Source: Zoroaster sp. YZ-2022 | Lineage: Eukaryota > Echinodermata > Asteroidea > Forcipulatida > Zoroasteridae | Direction: 5' to 3' | Assembly: GCA_029582265.1 (NCBI GenBank) | Contig: CM055816.1 | Span: forward strand, 7,874,047 to 7,938,046 | Length of the DNA: 64,000 bases | Part shown: one piece after another, positions 11,100 through 20,819 of the stretch | Layout of the letters: each line of letters begins with the position of its first letter | Numbering within the stretch: the first letter of the stretch is position 1 | The notes under the pieces: generated by a model | Databases searched by the model: none | What the model was told of the DNA's origin: nothing | What the model saw: only the letters and a program-made list of their open reading frames with translations | Made by a program: the position numbers and the translations under genes

Positions 11100-11401
11100 C
11101 AATTGATTTAATTTTTTGCCCTACACCGACGTGTGTATAGCACTGTATGCTCAGTGCTTTCTGAGTGTCTGTGAAAAAACTACACAGGCGACTCGGGCGG
11201 GATTCGAACCCACGACCTCCTGCTTACTAGTGCAGACGTCTTAACCTCTCGACCACCGAGCTTGCCCGATGACGATTGGCCGGCTAGAATCCTATATAGC
11301 AGCGGGTTCCGCGATATATATAGACACTCGGAAAGCACTGAGCATACAGTGCTATACACACGTCGGTGTAGGGCAAAAAAAAAAAAAAATTAAATCAATT
11401 G
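11100..11401. mobile_element. Foldback element with a tRNA-like core, copy 2
   Basis: CAATTG at both ends and long inverted arms (CGACGTGTGTATAGCACTGT on the left, its complement on the right). A minus-strand tRNA-like block occupies about 11187-11262, with box A near TGGTCGAGAGG and box B GGTTCGAATCC. This is the clearest copy. Confidence 0.8.
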
Positions 11402-11589
11402 TTTATCTCCCGACGCAAGAATTTTACCAATCTATAAATATTTCTCAAGTAAAATAATGAATGTTCCAATAAAGAAAGTTACCAAAATTGCCTGTAAAAT
11501 ACAGTGGTAAAAACACAATTGATACATCTTGAAAGTTGTAAACCAATCTTTGTTAATAGTTCATTGTATTGAAACTTGTAAATTGTTGA

Positions 11590-11900
11590 TTTAATTTTGC
11601 CCTACACCGACGGGTGTATAGCACTGTATACTCAGTGCTTTCTGAGTGTCTGTGAAAAAAACCACACAGGCGACTCGGGCAGGATTCGAACCCACGACCT
11701 CCTGCTTACTAGTGAAGAAGTCTTAATCTCTCGACCACCGTGCTTGTCCGATGATAATTGGCTGGCTAGAATCCTATATAGCAGCGGGTTCCACGATATT
11801 TATAGGTTGATGAAATTCTTGCATCGGGTGATAAACAACTGATTTAATTTCGCCTTACACCGACGTGTGTATAGCACTGTATACTCGGTGTAAATTGTTA
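11590..11900. mobile_element. Foldback element with a tRNA-like core, copy 3
   Basis: It repeats the left arm and the minus-strand tRNA-like block of copy 2 at roughly 90 percent identity by eye. The right end is a second forward-oriented left arm rather than an inverted one. Confidence 0.7.
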
Positions 11901-12012
11901 ATTAACGAAAAGAGTACTCTTTCTCAATTTCCAAAAACTGAATGCATTTTCACCATTTAATCTTGATTAACGACAAATAGGTAATAAGCTAAAACTTTCA
12001 CAGGTTGGTAGT

Positions 12013-12460
12013 TTAACCCTAACTCCTTAATGGTTTTGGCTTAGAACATTACCGAATCCACCAAAATCCAACACCATGCAGTAACACTACCACCCAACTG
12101 TTGGACTTAGCTGGAATTGGGACACCCGGCACCATGTAAAGTATCCCTGTCTGGGCTATACAGTACTGAGTCCATCAAAATCCAACACCATGCAGTAACA
12201 CTACCACCCAACTGTTGGACTTAGCTGGAATTGGGACACCCGGCACCATGTAAAGTATCCCTGTCTGGGCTATACAGTACTGAGCCCATCAAAATCCAAC
12301 ACCATGCAGTAACACTACCACCCAACTGTTGGACTTAGCTGGAATTGGGACACCCGGCACCATGTAAAGTATCCCTGTCTGGGCTATACAGTACTGAATC
12401 CATCAAAATCCAACACAACCAGCCGTTGGAGTTTGATGGGTTTGGGGTTGTAAAGGTTAA
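12013..12460. mobile_element. TTAA-flanked element with an internal 114-bp tandem repeat
   Basis: TTAA at both borders, with ends CCCTAACTCC and GGGTTTGGGGTTG. Inside, a 114-bp unit starting near ACACCATGCAGTAACACTAC is repeated three times (starts near 12071, 12185, 12299), almost without change. Confidence 0.72.
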
Positions 12461-12782
12461 TGTATTGATTCATAGAGAGTTAGCATACTCGTAATAGCAA
12501 TTTTTGCCGATATTACCATTGTTGCACCTTCCCTAAGCATAAAATCATATGTGCGAGTCTGACGCTTATCCCTCCAGTGTACACTTTGTACACTTACCTA
12601 AGATTATTAAACAAATTATCACCAGATAGTTCTTTCCCAACATTCAAACGCCTGTGATCTTTTTCTGGATTTTTCCTGATTTCAGTATTTTTTACAAATC
12701 TCTAGCCTGTTTTGTGTCCAAATATCTAGTTTCTTGTTTGTGGTGATGTGGAGAGTGTGTAAATCCTCCAAAATTAAACATC

Positions 12783-13180
12783 CAGGAGGTTCAGGGGGCT
12801 TTGTCCTCTATACCAAAGGGAGACCCAGGCCCATTACCCACAGGAGGTTCAGGGGGCTTTGTCCTCTAGACCAAAGGGAGACCCAGGCCTGCTACCCACA
12901 GGAGGTTCAGGAGGCGTTGTCCTCTAGACCAAAGGGAGACCCAGGCCTGCTACCCACAGGAGGTTCAGGGGGCTTTGTCCTCTAGACCAAAGGGAGACCC
13001 AGGCCTGCTACCCACAGGAAGTTCAGGAGACTTTGTCCTCTAGACCAAAGGGAGACCCAGGCCAGCTACCCACAGGAGGTTCGGGGGACTTTGTCCTCTA
13101 GACCAAAGGGAGACCCAGACCTGCTACCCACAGGAGGTTCAGGAGGCTTTGTCCTCTAGACCAAAGGGAGACCCAGTCCC
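12783..13180. repeat. 58-bp minisatellite, about 7 units
   Basis: The unit reads CAGGAGGTTCAGGGGGCTTT, then GTCCTCTAGACCAAAGGGAG, then ACCCAGGCCTGCTACCCA. It recurs every 58 bp and lies in intron 5 about 70 bp before exon 6. The plus-strand open frame here is a product of the repeat. Confidence 0.92.
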
Positions 13181-13248
13181 CATACTCATTTTTCAGGATT
13201 TTGTACTTTTGTCAAATCACACCCCCATGTTGATTATATTCCTTGCAG

Positions 13249-13527
13249 TGTTGCCAACGAGATAGAGTGTGCCCCTGGAACCTATTCCTCCAGCAGAGCA
13301 ACCTCTTGTCAAATCTGCCTAGCTGGTCAAGAATGTCCGAGAACAGACGGCCTAGACATCCGTAACTGCAGCTTGGGCGAGTACAGTACGACACAGAGTA
13401 CAAGCTGCTTACCATGTCCGGTTGGGTATGCATGTCCACAGACTGACCGCGATTATAAACTACTCTGCAGAAGTGGCTTCTACTCAACGGGAATGCAGAG
13501 TTAATGTACCAGGTGCTTAGCTGGATT
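13249..13527 (+). CDS. Cysteine-rich repeat gene, exon 6, with in-frame stop
   Basis: Acceptor CCTTGCAG ends at 13248 and donor GTAAGA begins at 13528; phase 2 in and out. About 93 residues carry four Cys-rich half-modules. A TAA at 13502-13504 sits where the family has an ordinary residue two bases before Cys-Thr-Arg-Cys. The frame continues after it to a junction that rebuilds Ala-Gly-Phe-Phe-Cys-Pro with exon 7. The exon is clearly of coding origin; the stop is a nonsense allele, pseudogene decay or an assembly error. Confidence 0.85.
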
Positions 13528-13789
13528 GTAAGAACTTTTTCTATCAGGCATATTAAAACGCTTTCAAAACTTTATCGTCAGCTTTTTTTTAGCAGACTCA
13601 TTTGCTAACTCAGTTTCAGACTCGGTTTCCATCTTACTTGTCGAATCATGCTTTGACTCAGTCACTTACTCAATTGTAGACTCAGTCACATCAGTCACAT
13701 CAGTCACAGACCAAGTTGATGACTCAGTTTCATACGTAATAACTGATTAGCATCAGACTCATTCATTGACTCTGCTACTGACTCAGTTC

Positions 13790-14510
13790 AGAGTCAGTCA
13801 CTGACTCAGTTCAGAGTCAGTCACTGACTCAGTTCAGAGTCAGTCACTGACTCAGTTCAGAGTCAGTCACTGACTCAGCTCAGATTCAGCTACAGACTCA
13901 GTTTAGAGTCAGTCACTGACTCAGTTCAGAGTCAGTCACTGACTCAGTTCAGAGTCAGTCACTGACTCAGTTCAGAGTCAGTCACTGACTCAGTTCAGAG
14001 TCAGTCACTGACTCAGTTCAGAGTCAGTCACTGACTCAGTTCAGAGTCAGTCACTGACTCAGCTCAGATTCAGCTACAGACTCAGTTTAGAGTCAGTCAC
14101 TGACTCAGTTCAGAGTCAGTCACTGACTCAGTTCAGAGTCAGTCACTGACTCAGTTCAGAGTCAGTCACTGACTCGGTTCAGAGTCAGTCACTGACTCAG
14201 TTCAGAGTCAGTCACTGACTCAGTTCGGAGTCAGTCACTGACTCCGTTCAGAGTCAGTCACTGACTCAGCTCAGATTCAGTCACTGACTCAGCTCAGATT
14301 CAGCTACAGACTCAGCTCAGATTCAGCTACAGACTCAGTTTAGAGTCAGTCACTGACTCAGTTCAGAGTCAGTCACTGACTCAGTTCAGAATCAGTCACT
14401 GACTCAGTTCAGAGTCAGTCACTGACTCAGTTCAGAGTCAGTCACTGACTCAGTTCAGAGTCAGTCTCACTGACTTAAGTCAGACTCAGCCACTGACTCA
14501 GTTCAGACTC
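13790..14510. repeat. 23-bp minisatellite, about 31 units
   Basis: The unit is TCACTGACTCAGTTCAGAGTCAG. Variant units (CTCAGATTCAGCTACAGA) recur in two places in the same order, which shows higher-order copying of multi-unit blocks. It lies in intron 6. Confidence 0.93.
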
Positions 14511-14716
14511 ATCCACTGACTCAGTTGATGCTTTTTGGTTGCAAATGCTGATTATCTAGTTTGTGTGGCCACTGGGTGCCAACTTTTGGTTAACCATAAA
14601 CCGTGAAAGTTTTAATTCAACGGTTAGTGAACTAATCACTAAAAATATTAATACTGATGTATTGTGCAATCGCCAGGAATGTAATTTCATCTACATTTTT
14701 TTAATGGCATGACAAA

Positions 14717-14975
14717 TCGTCCCTAATTTGCCATAGCGACCAATCCCGAATTAAGTTGGCATAGTGACCAATGCGGTATTGGTCACTTTGCCAAATTACA
14801 AAAATAGCCAGTTAGAGCATTCGTCATTTGAATGCATGCTCTATCTCCAAGACTATAAGGAATACATGCACGTGGATTAGATACAATGGTAGGTCTCTTT
14901 CTGAATGTACTAATGGGCGGGAAAACTTAAAATTGAAAAAAAGTCGGATTGGTCACTATGGCAAATTAGGGACGA
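14717..14975. mobile_element. Foldback MITE with TCGTCCCTAATTTGCC ends
   Basis: The left end TCGTCCCTAATTTGCCATAG continues as an imperfect inverted arm against the right end, which closes GGCAAATTAGGGACGA. The arms together span about 30 bp each, and further TTGGTCAC words appear inside in both orientations. Confidence 0.82.
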
Positions 14976-15057
14976 AATAAAATATTTTAATTATTGAATT
15001 ATATGCTATTAAAGAAATTGTTTTCAGCAGTTTTTCTATTTTTGTTTTGTTTTACAG

Positions 15058-15186
15058 CTTCTGTCCTAATCCGTTCACTGACCAGATGTTGGAATGTCCA
15101 ACTGGTTACTACTCTCTGGGTAATGCATCTATCTGTACACAATGCCCTGCTGGTTACTACTGCACTGACAAAATGACTGCACCAAG
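15058..15186 (+). CDS. Cysteine-rich repeat gene, exon 7
   Basis: Acceptor TTTTACAG ends at 15057 and donor GTAAAG begins at 15187; phase 2 in and out. About 43 residues: Cys-Pro-Thr-Gly-Tyr-Tyr-Ser then Cys-x2-Cys-Pro-Ala-Gly-Tyr-Tyr-Cys. It completes the module begun at the end of exon 6. Confidence 0.88.
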
Positions 15187-15326
15187 GTAAAGAGAATCTG
15201 TAGCAAGACATTCGTGTATTTCTGCTTCTCTCAACCCAGGAGTATAAAATGGAAATATGGCAATGGCTTGGGAAGTAACCTGATAGACTTAGGCTAATGG
15301 TCCTTATAGAGCCCATTGAGCAGTCA

Positions 15327-15813
15327 TTAACCCTAACGCCCTAGGCCCACTTGCTTACAACATAACCTGAATCCTTCCTAACTCCCTAGGCCCACTTGCT
15401 TACAACATAACCTGAATCCTTCCTAATTCCCTAGGCCCATTTGCTTACACATAACCTGAATCCTTCCTAACTCCCTAGGCCCATTTGCTTACACATAACC
15501 TGATTCCTCCAAAATCCTTCAGTAGTAAAGCAAGCACATGACATGTATGCACACATGTGTTTCTAATCTGTGATACATGTACATGGCCAGGGACCCTTCC
15601 TGCATGCATGGAGCAATAAACAGTGTCCGCTGACCTTGCAATCACTACAACAAACATGGATGTACCATGGAAAGGCAAGTATGCCTAATAACCTCAATCC
15701 ACCAATATCCTTCACTTTAGCAAAGGGCATACGGCATGTAACCTCAATACTTCAAAATCTTTCACTTTGGCAAAGAGGATTTTGGAGGATTTGGGAAGGT
15801 GATCGAGGGTTAA
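15327..15813. mobile_element. TTAA-flanked element, CCCTAACTCCCTAGG family, copy 1
   Basis: TTAA at both borders. The left part holds about four copies of a 44-bp unit (CCCTAGGCCCACTTGCTTAC, then ACATAACCTGAATCCTTCCT). The body contains 'gcacatgacatgtatgcac' and the end reads GATCGAGGGTTAA. The same element with a far longer array is at 55545-57007. Confidence 0.78.
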
Positions 15814-16132
15814 ACTATTGAAAGAAGATTCAACGGTCGATTGATTGAGCGAATAGTTTCTTCAATGCTTTGAACGCACCCAGCCAAACTGGCCTTCCTG
15901 GGTCAGACAAAATGGCTATTAAGGGATTGCAACCTATTGTGTAGGGAGGATTACTGCCTATTGTGTCGGGAGGATTAGTGAAGGATAAGCAGTGGCAGTG
16001 CCATTGATGTTCCAGACTACAGTAACTAGTTGCTTTGTAGGTATTAGGACTGTCAATTATCACTTTTTTTGTCAGCTTCCAGAAGCTGTTCCACGCAGTC
16101 GCTTTCAAATCTGGTAAACGAAAGAAGCAAGG

Positions 16133-16380
16133 TTAACCCTAAACCCCTAGGTAATCTGGCTAGGAACCTTCCTGAATCCTCCGAAATCCATCAGTGCACT
16201 TTTGGAAACATGCCCTTATATATTCAAAATGCACCATGCATTTTTGTTGATCTTTCATATTCAGCACTTATGGCCTGTACTACTTGCCAGACTTGAAGAG
16301 GTGAAAGTACCAGAAGTTTTCCTAAAAAGTGCCCCTTGGAGGATTTTTGCCAATAATTTAACGATTGTTCAATAGGCTCT
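16133..16380. mobile_element. TTAA-associated MITE, GTGCACTTTTGGAAA family, copy 1
   Basis: It begins at TTAACCCTAA and shares its body (AATCCATCAGTGCACTTTTG, then the 'cttatggcctgtact' region) with 63244-63638 and, inverted, with 25797-26043. The right end is eroded. Confidence 0.65.
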
Positions 16381-16628
16381 ATAAGGACCGTAGGCCTTAC
16401 ATTCCATCCAGGGGGACAGGAATATTCTCAGTCGTTTCATGCCAACGAAAGCAGAGATAAACACTGACCTGATGAGCCAACTTGGCTTGGGGAAAAACTT
16501 TACTGTATTCTCCAAAGGGTCAACACTGTAGCGCCCTCGTCTGGTCAAACATAGGCTATTGTTTCATCTGATGATACTAAAATATCTGTGTAATAAATCA
16601 AAATGTGTTTCATTTTTCTTCTTTATAG

Positions 16629-16813
16629 CGATATATGCGAGCCTGGCACTTACTCTCAAGGTGCACAGATATCCTGCACAAACTGTAACCCTGGTTACTT
16701 TTGTCCATCGATCTACTCTGGACCAATCAAATGCTACAAAGGATACTACAGTACTCTGAATGCAGTCAACTGTACCATATGTGAGGCTGGGTACCAGTGC
16801 TCTGATCAGACAG
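16629..16813 (+). CDS. Cysteine-rich repeat gene, exon 8
   Basis: Acceptor TTTATAG ends at 16628 and donor GTGAGT begins at 16814; phase 2 in, phase 1 out. About 62 residues with Pro-Gly-Thr-Tyr-Ser, Cys-x2-Cys-Asn-Pro-Gly-Tyr-Phe-Cys-Pro and Cys-x2-Cys-Glu-Ala-Gly-Tyr-x-Cys modules. No disruption. Confidence 0.88.
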
Positions 16814-16910
16814 GTGAGTGTATGGACAATAGCTGGTAGCCATGAAGATGATGTACTTTGCAAACTACGTACCTGTTACAATGAATATACACAAATGGCT
16901 TTACTGTAGT

Positions 16911-17266
16911 GGGGTGTCATGGCCGAGCGGTCTAGCACATCAGACTTGATATGATGGCTGAGAATGTGGGTTTCGAATCCTGGCTGCGACCATGGTACTT
17001 GTGTCCTTGAGCAAGACACTTCACTGTACAGTGCTCCTCTTCACGCAGGAGTATAAATGGGTATCTGTGAGGGTAGAGGTTGATATTGTGATTGAAGAAA
17101 GCTTCTGATGCGCTACGGTAGCTCAGGGCTGTATACTCCCCAGGGAGCTGAGAAAGTTTAAGGATAAATATTGGCCCAATGACCAGGGATAATAATGTAA
17201 AAGAGTTTTGTATCCCTTGGCAATTTGGCACTTTATAAATCCAGTTATTATTATTATTATTTATAT
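16911..17266 (+). mobile_element. tRNA-derived SINE, long form
   Basis: tRNA-like head (TGGCCGAGCGGTCTAG as box A, GTTTCGAATCC as box B), then TTGAGCAAGACACTT, then 'ataaatgggtatctgtgagg', then 'cccagggagctgag', ending in an ATT microsatellite. The segment 'ttcacgcaggagtataaatg' is the source-like counterpart of the 55-bp minisatellite unit. It starts about 100 bp after the exon 8 donor. Confidence 0.8.
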
Positions 17267-17673
17267 TATGGTTATACATACACGTAGCTATGCTAATAAA
17301 ATGGGAATGATCAATATAACCAAATGAATTCGTCAATAAGGGATTTTGATTTCAGGCGTGAAGCTAGAAATTTGTCATTTGGGGGAGGTGAATTGTTTTG
17401 GAAAAACTTAGGCCCCCCCCCCCAAAAAAAAAAACCTTCCAGGAAAATGTTTGTAGGGGAATTGTTTTGTTTCAAATAATGTTTTCATTATAAATAATAA
17501 ATGGGGTGGGGGAATGTTGCCTCCTTCGCCACCCCCCTCCCGGGCTATATGCCTTTATGATTGACAGCTGTCGCTTTGTCATTTGAATCCCTGTGGATTC
17601 AGAGTCAGAACACAGAGTTGGATCGTAGTCCAGATTCAGGTACATAATCTTTCTTAAATCTACTCTGTCACAG

Positions 17674-17907
17674 TTCCCGAAGTTTGCCCGCCTGGCACCT
17701 GGTCGGAAGCCGGCTGGGTCGGCTGCAAAGCCTGCGAGGCCGGCTACGCCTGTGATGAGGGTTCCACTGTTCCCAACCCCCCGGCTGATATCTGTGAGCC
17801 CGGTGGATGGTGTGATGGGAAGACACGGTACGAATGCCCGCCAGGAACCTATAACCCAAATAATGGATCAACGACACAGAAGACGGCGTGTATACCATGC
17901 CCTGCAG
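17674..17907 (+). CDS. Cysteine-rich repeat gene, exon 9
   Basis: Acceptor TGTCACAG ends at 17673 and donor GTCAGT begins at 17908; phase 1 in and out. About 78 residues with Pro-Pro-Gly-Thr-Trp-Ser, Cys-Glu-Ala-Gly-Tyr-Ala-Cys and a final Cys-Ile-Pro-Cys-Pro-Ala-Gly. From here the modules shift towards the Pro-Gly-Thr-Tyr-Asn type also seen on the opposite strand beyond 50 kb. The exon is more GC-rich than its surroundings. Confidence 0.88.
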
Positions 17908-18163
17908 GTCAGTATGATAATTTTTTTTTTAAATTGACCATTTTTTACCAAATGTACCGTGCGTTGGACGCACTCACTAATAGAACTTTCTGTTTGGTCA
18001 TTCATAATAAGTGCTAAAGTCAAAGTGAGATTTGCGGTGGCACCATGTATTGAAATACTCTGTTTTGAGTAGTGAGTAGTGAAGGTTATTCTCATAACCC
18101 TCATTACTCAAAATAGATTATTTCACTTCATGGTATCCCTGCAAATCTCATACCTCACCAAGG

Positions 18164-18482
18164 GAGGAGGGCCAAAGTCCTGGTACAGCCAAGCCTTTGA
18201 GAAGCCCTAATCATGTAACAATACAGTACCTGCCAATCAACATAACCTGGGCTTCTGGAGGGCCTAGTGCAGGCAAGTAGAGCTCATTATAATGGCTGCA
18301 GTTGTGAACAAAAGACAGCTGAGGTGTCAGTCAAGTCTATGTTAACTGTGAGAGCTATTTGAGATCTATTCATTAGTAAAAGGTCCCTTGTGCTCAGCTA
18401 GGGGATTATATAGGCCTCTGGGCCTGGGCAAAGCCTGGGTCTGGCCGGGCAAAGCCTGTACCAAGACTTTGGCCCTCCTCCC
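18164..18482. mobile_element. Foldback MITE with GGAGGAGGGCCAAAGTC ends
   Basis: Left end GGAGGAGGGCCAAAGTC and right end GACTTTGGCCCTCCTCC are exact reverse complements. The body carries a second inverted pair (AGCCAAGCCTTTGAGAAGCC and GGGCAAAGCCTGTACC). A diverged relative is at 62134-62383. It ends 49 bp before exon 10. Confidence 0.8.
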
Positions 18483-18531
18483 ATAATGTTTGGGTTCTAT
18501 GAATGACATTTCTACTCCCTTCCTTTCTTAG

Positions 18532-18639
18532 GTTACTACTGTCCTGGACCAGGCGATGCTGACTACATCACAAACACCTGTCCAACGGGTCACTACTGCC
18601 CAGTCGGCACAACATATGAGACTGCATTCCCGTGCCCAG
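18532..18639 (+). CDS. Cysteine-rich repeat gene, exon 10
   Basis: Acceptor TTTCTTAG ends at 18531 and donor GTGAGA begins at 18640; phase 1 in and out. About 36 residues with two Tyr-Tyr-Cys-Pro / His-Tyr-Cys-Pro motifs. Joined to exon 9 it gives Cys-Pro-Ala-Gly-Tyr-Tyr-Cys-Pro across the junction. Confidence 0.87.
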
Positions 18640-18730
18640 GTGAGAAGTTTGCAAGGAATCAATACGTGTGTGTATGTTGTCAATATACGTTTGCGTATAA
18701 TGCATCTTCCTTTTACAAAGAGGATTATAA

Positions 18731-18860
18731 GTAAAGACTGTTTGCGGTGACACCATGGGAAATTCTCAAGTTGAGTAGTAATTAGTTCTAAAAAGAACTA
18801 GTGGTTAAAACCCGACGTTTCGATCAGTATGCTCTGGTCATCTTCAGGAGAATGCCAGAC
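18731..18860. repeat. Dispersed repeat with hairpin-GAAAC motif, copy 1
   Basis: It shares GTAAAGACTGTTTGCGGTGA, then GAGTAGTAATTAGTTCT, then GACGTTTCGATCAGTATGCT with copies at 32190-32330 and 57188-57390. Minus strand: CTGAAGATGACCAGAGCATA followed by CTGATCGAAACGTC, reminiscent of hammerhead-ribozyme segments of Penelope-like retroelements. Confidence 0.6.
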
Positions 18861-19005
18861 TCTGGGAGATGCTACTGGATGATCCGCACGAAGACTAGAT
18901 GCTGGAGGATCAGTGTGGTGTAGTGTGCAGGCAGGAAACGGCGGAACTGGGATCCTTGGAGTGGGGGGGGGGGGAGAGGATGATTTATATAGAAGACACC
19001 TTAAA

Positions 19006-19309
19006 TTAACCCTCCTACACATGGAGGCCACTCCCAACCACAAAATTCTGTTCTTTAGCAACCTACATGTACAAGCCTGCTGTCCAAGTAATCTTACAAA
19101 ATCAACTGTGTGCCACCCAAGGCCACTGTGAATGTTTGAACATAATAGTATGGCCTACAATGTATCAATGGGATACCACCTTACCCTGCAATCTCATTGG
19201 TGTGACAGTGCACAGAAGGGTAACCATAGGAGGCCACTGGCAACAGCTAATGGCTTGGAGTGGCCTGAATGGGTTGTTTCAAAAATTGCACTGATTGTAG
19301 GAGGGTTAA
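19006..19309. mobile_element. TTAA-flanked MITE, CCCTCCTAC family, copy 3
   Basis: TTAA with CCCTCCTACA on the left and TGTAGGAGGG with TTAA on the right. The body differs from the copies at 603 and 10071, so it is a different subfamily sharing the ends. Confidence 0.75.
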
Positions 19310-19359
19310 TACCCAAAATACATATAGAACCATCAGTAGCTGCAGTTGTGCACATCACA

Positions 19360-19971
19360 TTAACCAGTTCGCTTCGGAGGCCGTGTATACACGCATTTTT
19401 TTTTGGACAGCGGATCGGAGAGCGTCTAAACACGCATTCCAATTTTTGTGTGTGTCACCGGGAGACTTGTCAACACGCCACACGTGGCGTGCCGTCGTGG
19501 TGGCTGACTTGTATACACGTAATCGTTTCTCGGAGTCCGTAGGGTCACGGTTCGGTGGCCCCGGACAAAATGCACTGCAAATACTGAACGAGTTCACTCT
19601 TTTCGTTGATTTTTGCCTAATCCCTTTATCCAAGACCTGTTCTTTTGACATACCAGCCAGGGATTTGTAAAGAGGATTTATATCCATTGTTTACGAGGCA
19701 TTCGATCTCTCCAGGTATGCCGTCTTTTCAGGCGCTGGTCGCTAATAGGCCGTTGCATCGGGGCTTGCCAACAGTCTAATTGTGCTGAACAAACACAACC
19801 GTAATTAAAAAACTAGCCATTTAATTCTCAAAATGTCAATGAGTAAAGGTGTTTATTTGGGTGTCCGAACTTAGTTTCATTGACAAAAAAAATTATTAAT
19901 GGCTAGAAATTTTTTCAGATGTTTCACGGGGGACCGGAAAAAAAATAATATTCCCGACGTCAACTGGTTAA
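19360..19971. mobile_element. TTAA-flanked MITE, CCAGTTTGCGTCGG family, long copy
   Basis: TTAA borders with ends CCAGTTCGCTTCGGAGG and CCCGACGTCAACTGG. Shares 'ccgtgtatacacgca' with the short copies but carries about 360 bp more. Overlapping open frames on both strands show no recognised domain. Confidence 0.7.
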
Positions 19972-20214
19972 AATAAGTTTGGGGCATCTTCTTATAATTA
20001 TATTTAATTGTAGATACTCATGTACAAGCTGTTGGGACACCAAGAAGAGAAGTGACCACCCTATATCCCCCCTACTCCTTCCGTAGAGCTAAGCAGCTCT
20101 TTGAAAATGTCCCAGTCAAGAGAATTTTGCTCGGCAAACAACAGACTACCAGCAAAAATCCATACATTTGTATGAAAGTTTGTCTGCTAATCAAAGAAAT
20201 CTACTTAGTGAATT

Positions 20215-20500
20215 TTATAGGTTGGTTAATTCTTGCGTTGGGTGATAAACAACTGATTTAATTTTGCCCTACACCGACGTGTGTATAGCACTGCATACTC
20301 AGTGCTTTCCGAGTGTCTGTGAAAAAAAAACTTCACAGGTGACTCGGGTGGGATTCGAACCCCTGACCTCCTGCTTACTAGTGCAGACGTCTTAACCTCT
20401 CTACCACCAAGCTTGCCTGATGACGATTGGCTGGCTAGAATCCTATATAGCAGCAGGTTCCACGATATATATAGATTGGTTAATTCTTGCGTCGGGTGAT
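20215..20500. mobile_element. Foldback element with a tRNA-like core, copy 4
   Basis: Left arm CCTACACCGACGTGTGTATA, minus-strand tRNA-like block (box B GGTTCGAATCCC when reversed), and the 'tatatagcagcaggttcc' stretch. 'ttcttgcgt' words lie on both flanks. The inverted right arm is absent. Confidence 0.7.
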
Positions 20501-20611
20501 TTTTTCTGTTAAGCTAAGCAGCTGTATGGTATTGGCCCCAGATGCAATGGTTTCAAACGATGCTTACAGATCATTGGCTGAATATACCCTTTGACCTTTG
20601 ACCCATTACAG

Positions 20612-20792
20612 GTGGTACTTACAATGACCTGACCAATCAGACGTCGGAAGCCCTTGCGTGTAAGCAATGCCCGGCCGGCTACTACTGCCCACAGGGGAGT
20701 TCTAACGACGATGAGTTATGTCCTCGTGGATTCTATTGTTTGTAAGGACAAGCCTCTGGATTTGACAATGCCTGTCCACTTGGATATTATGG
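20612..20792 (+). CDS. Cysteine-rich repeat gene, exon 11, last visible, with in-frame stop
   Basis: Acceptor CATTACAG ends at 20611; donor GTAAGT begins at 20793; phase 1 in, phase 2 out. About 60 residues with Cys-Pro-Ala-Gly-Tyr-Tyr-Cys-Pro and Pro-Arg-Gly-Phe-Tyr-Cys. TAA at 20743-20745 follows Tyr-Cys-Leu; family-like residues (Cys-Pro-Leu-Gly-Tyr-Tyr) continue after it. The stop lies inside GTAAGG, itself a good donor at 20742, also phase 2. Use of that upstream donor would skip the stop. I found no further plus-strand exon of this gene to the right. Confidence 0.82.
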
Positions 20793-20819
20793 GTAAGTAC
20801 AATGAGCTTTTTCTATGTA

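Noticed and set aside
12734..12985. 83-residue plus-strand frame
   Set aside because: Product of the 58-bp minisatellite; no domain and repeats unit by unit.
19132..19687. Overlapping 110-136-residue frames on both strands
   Set aside because: They cross the borders of two TTAA elements and show no domain or splice-compatible ends.
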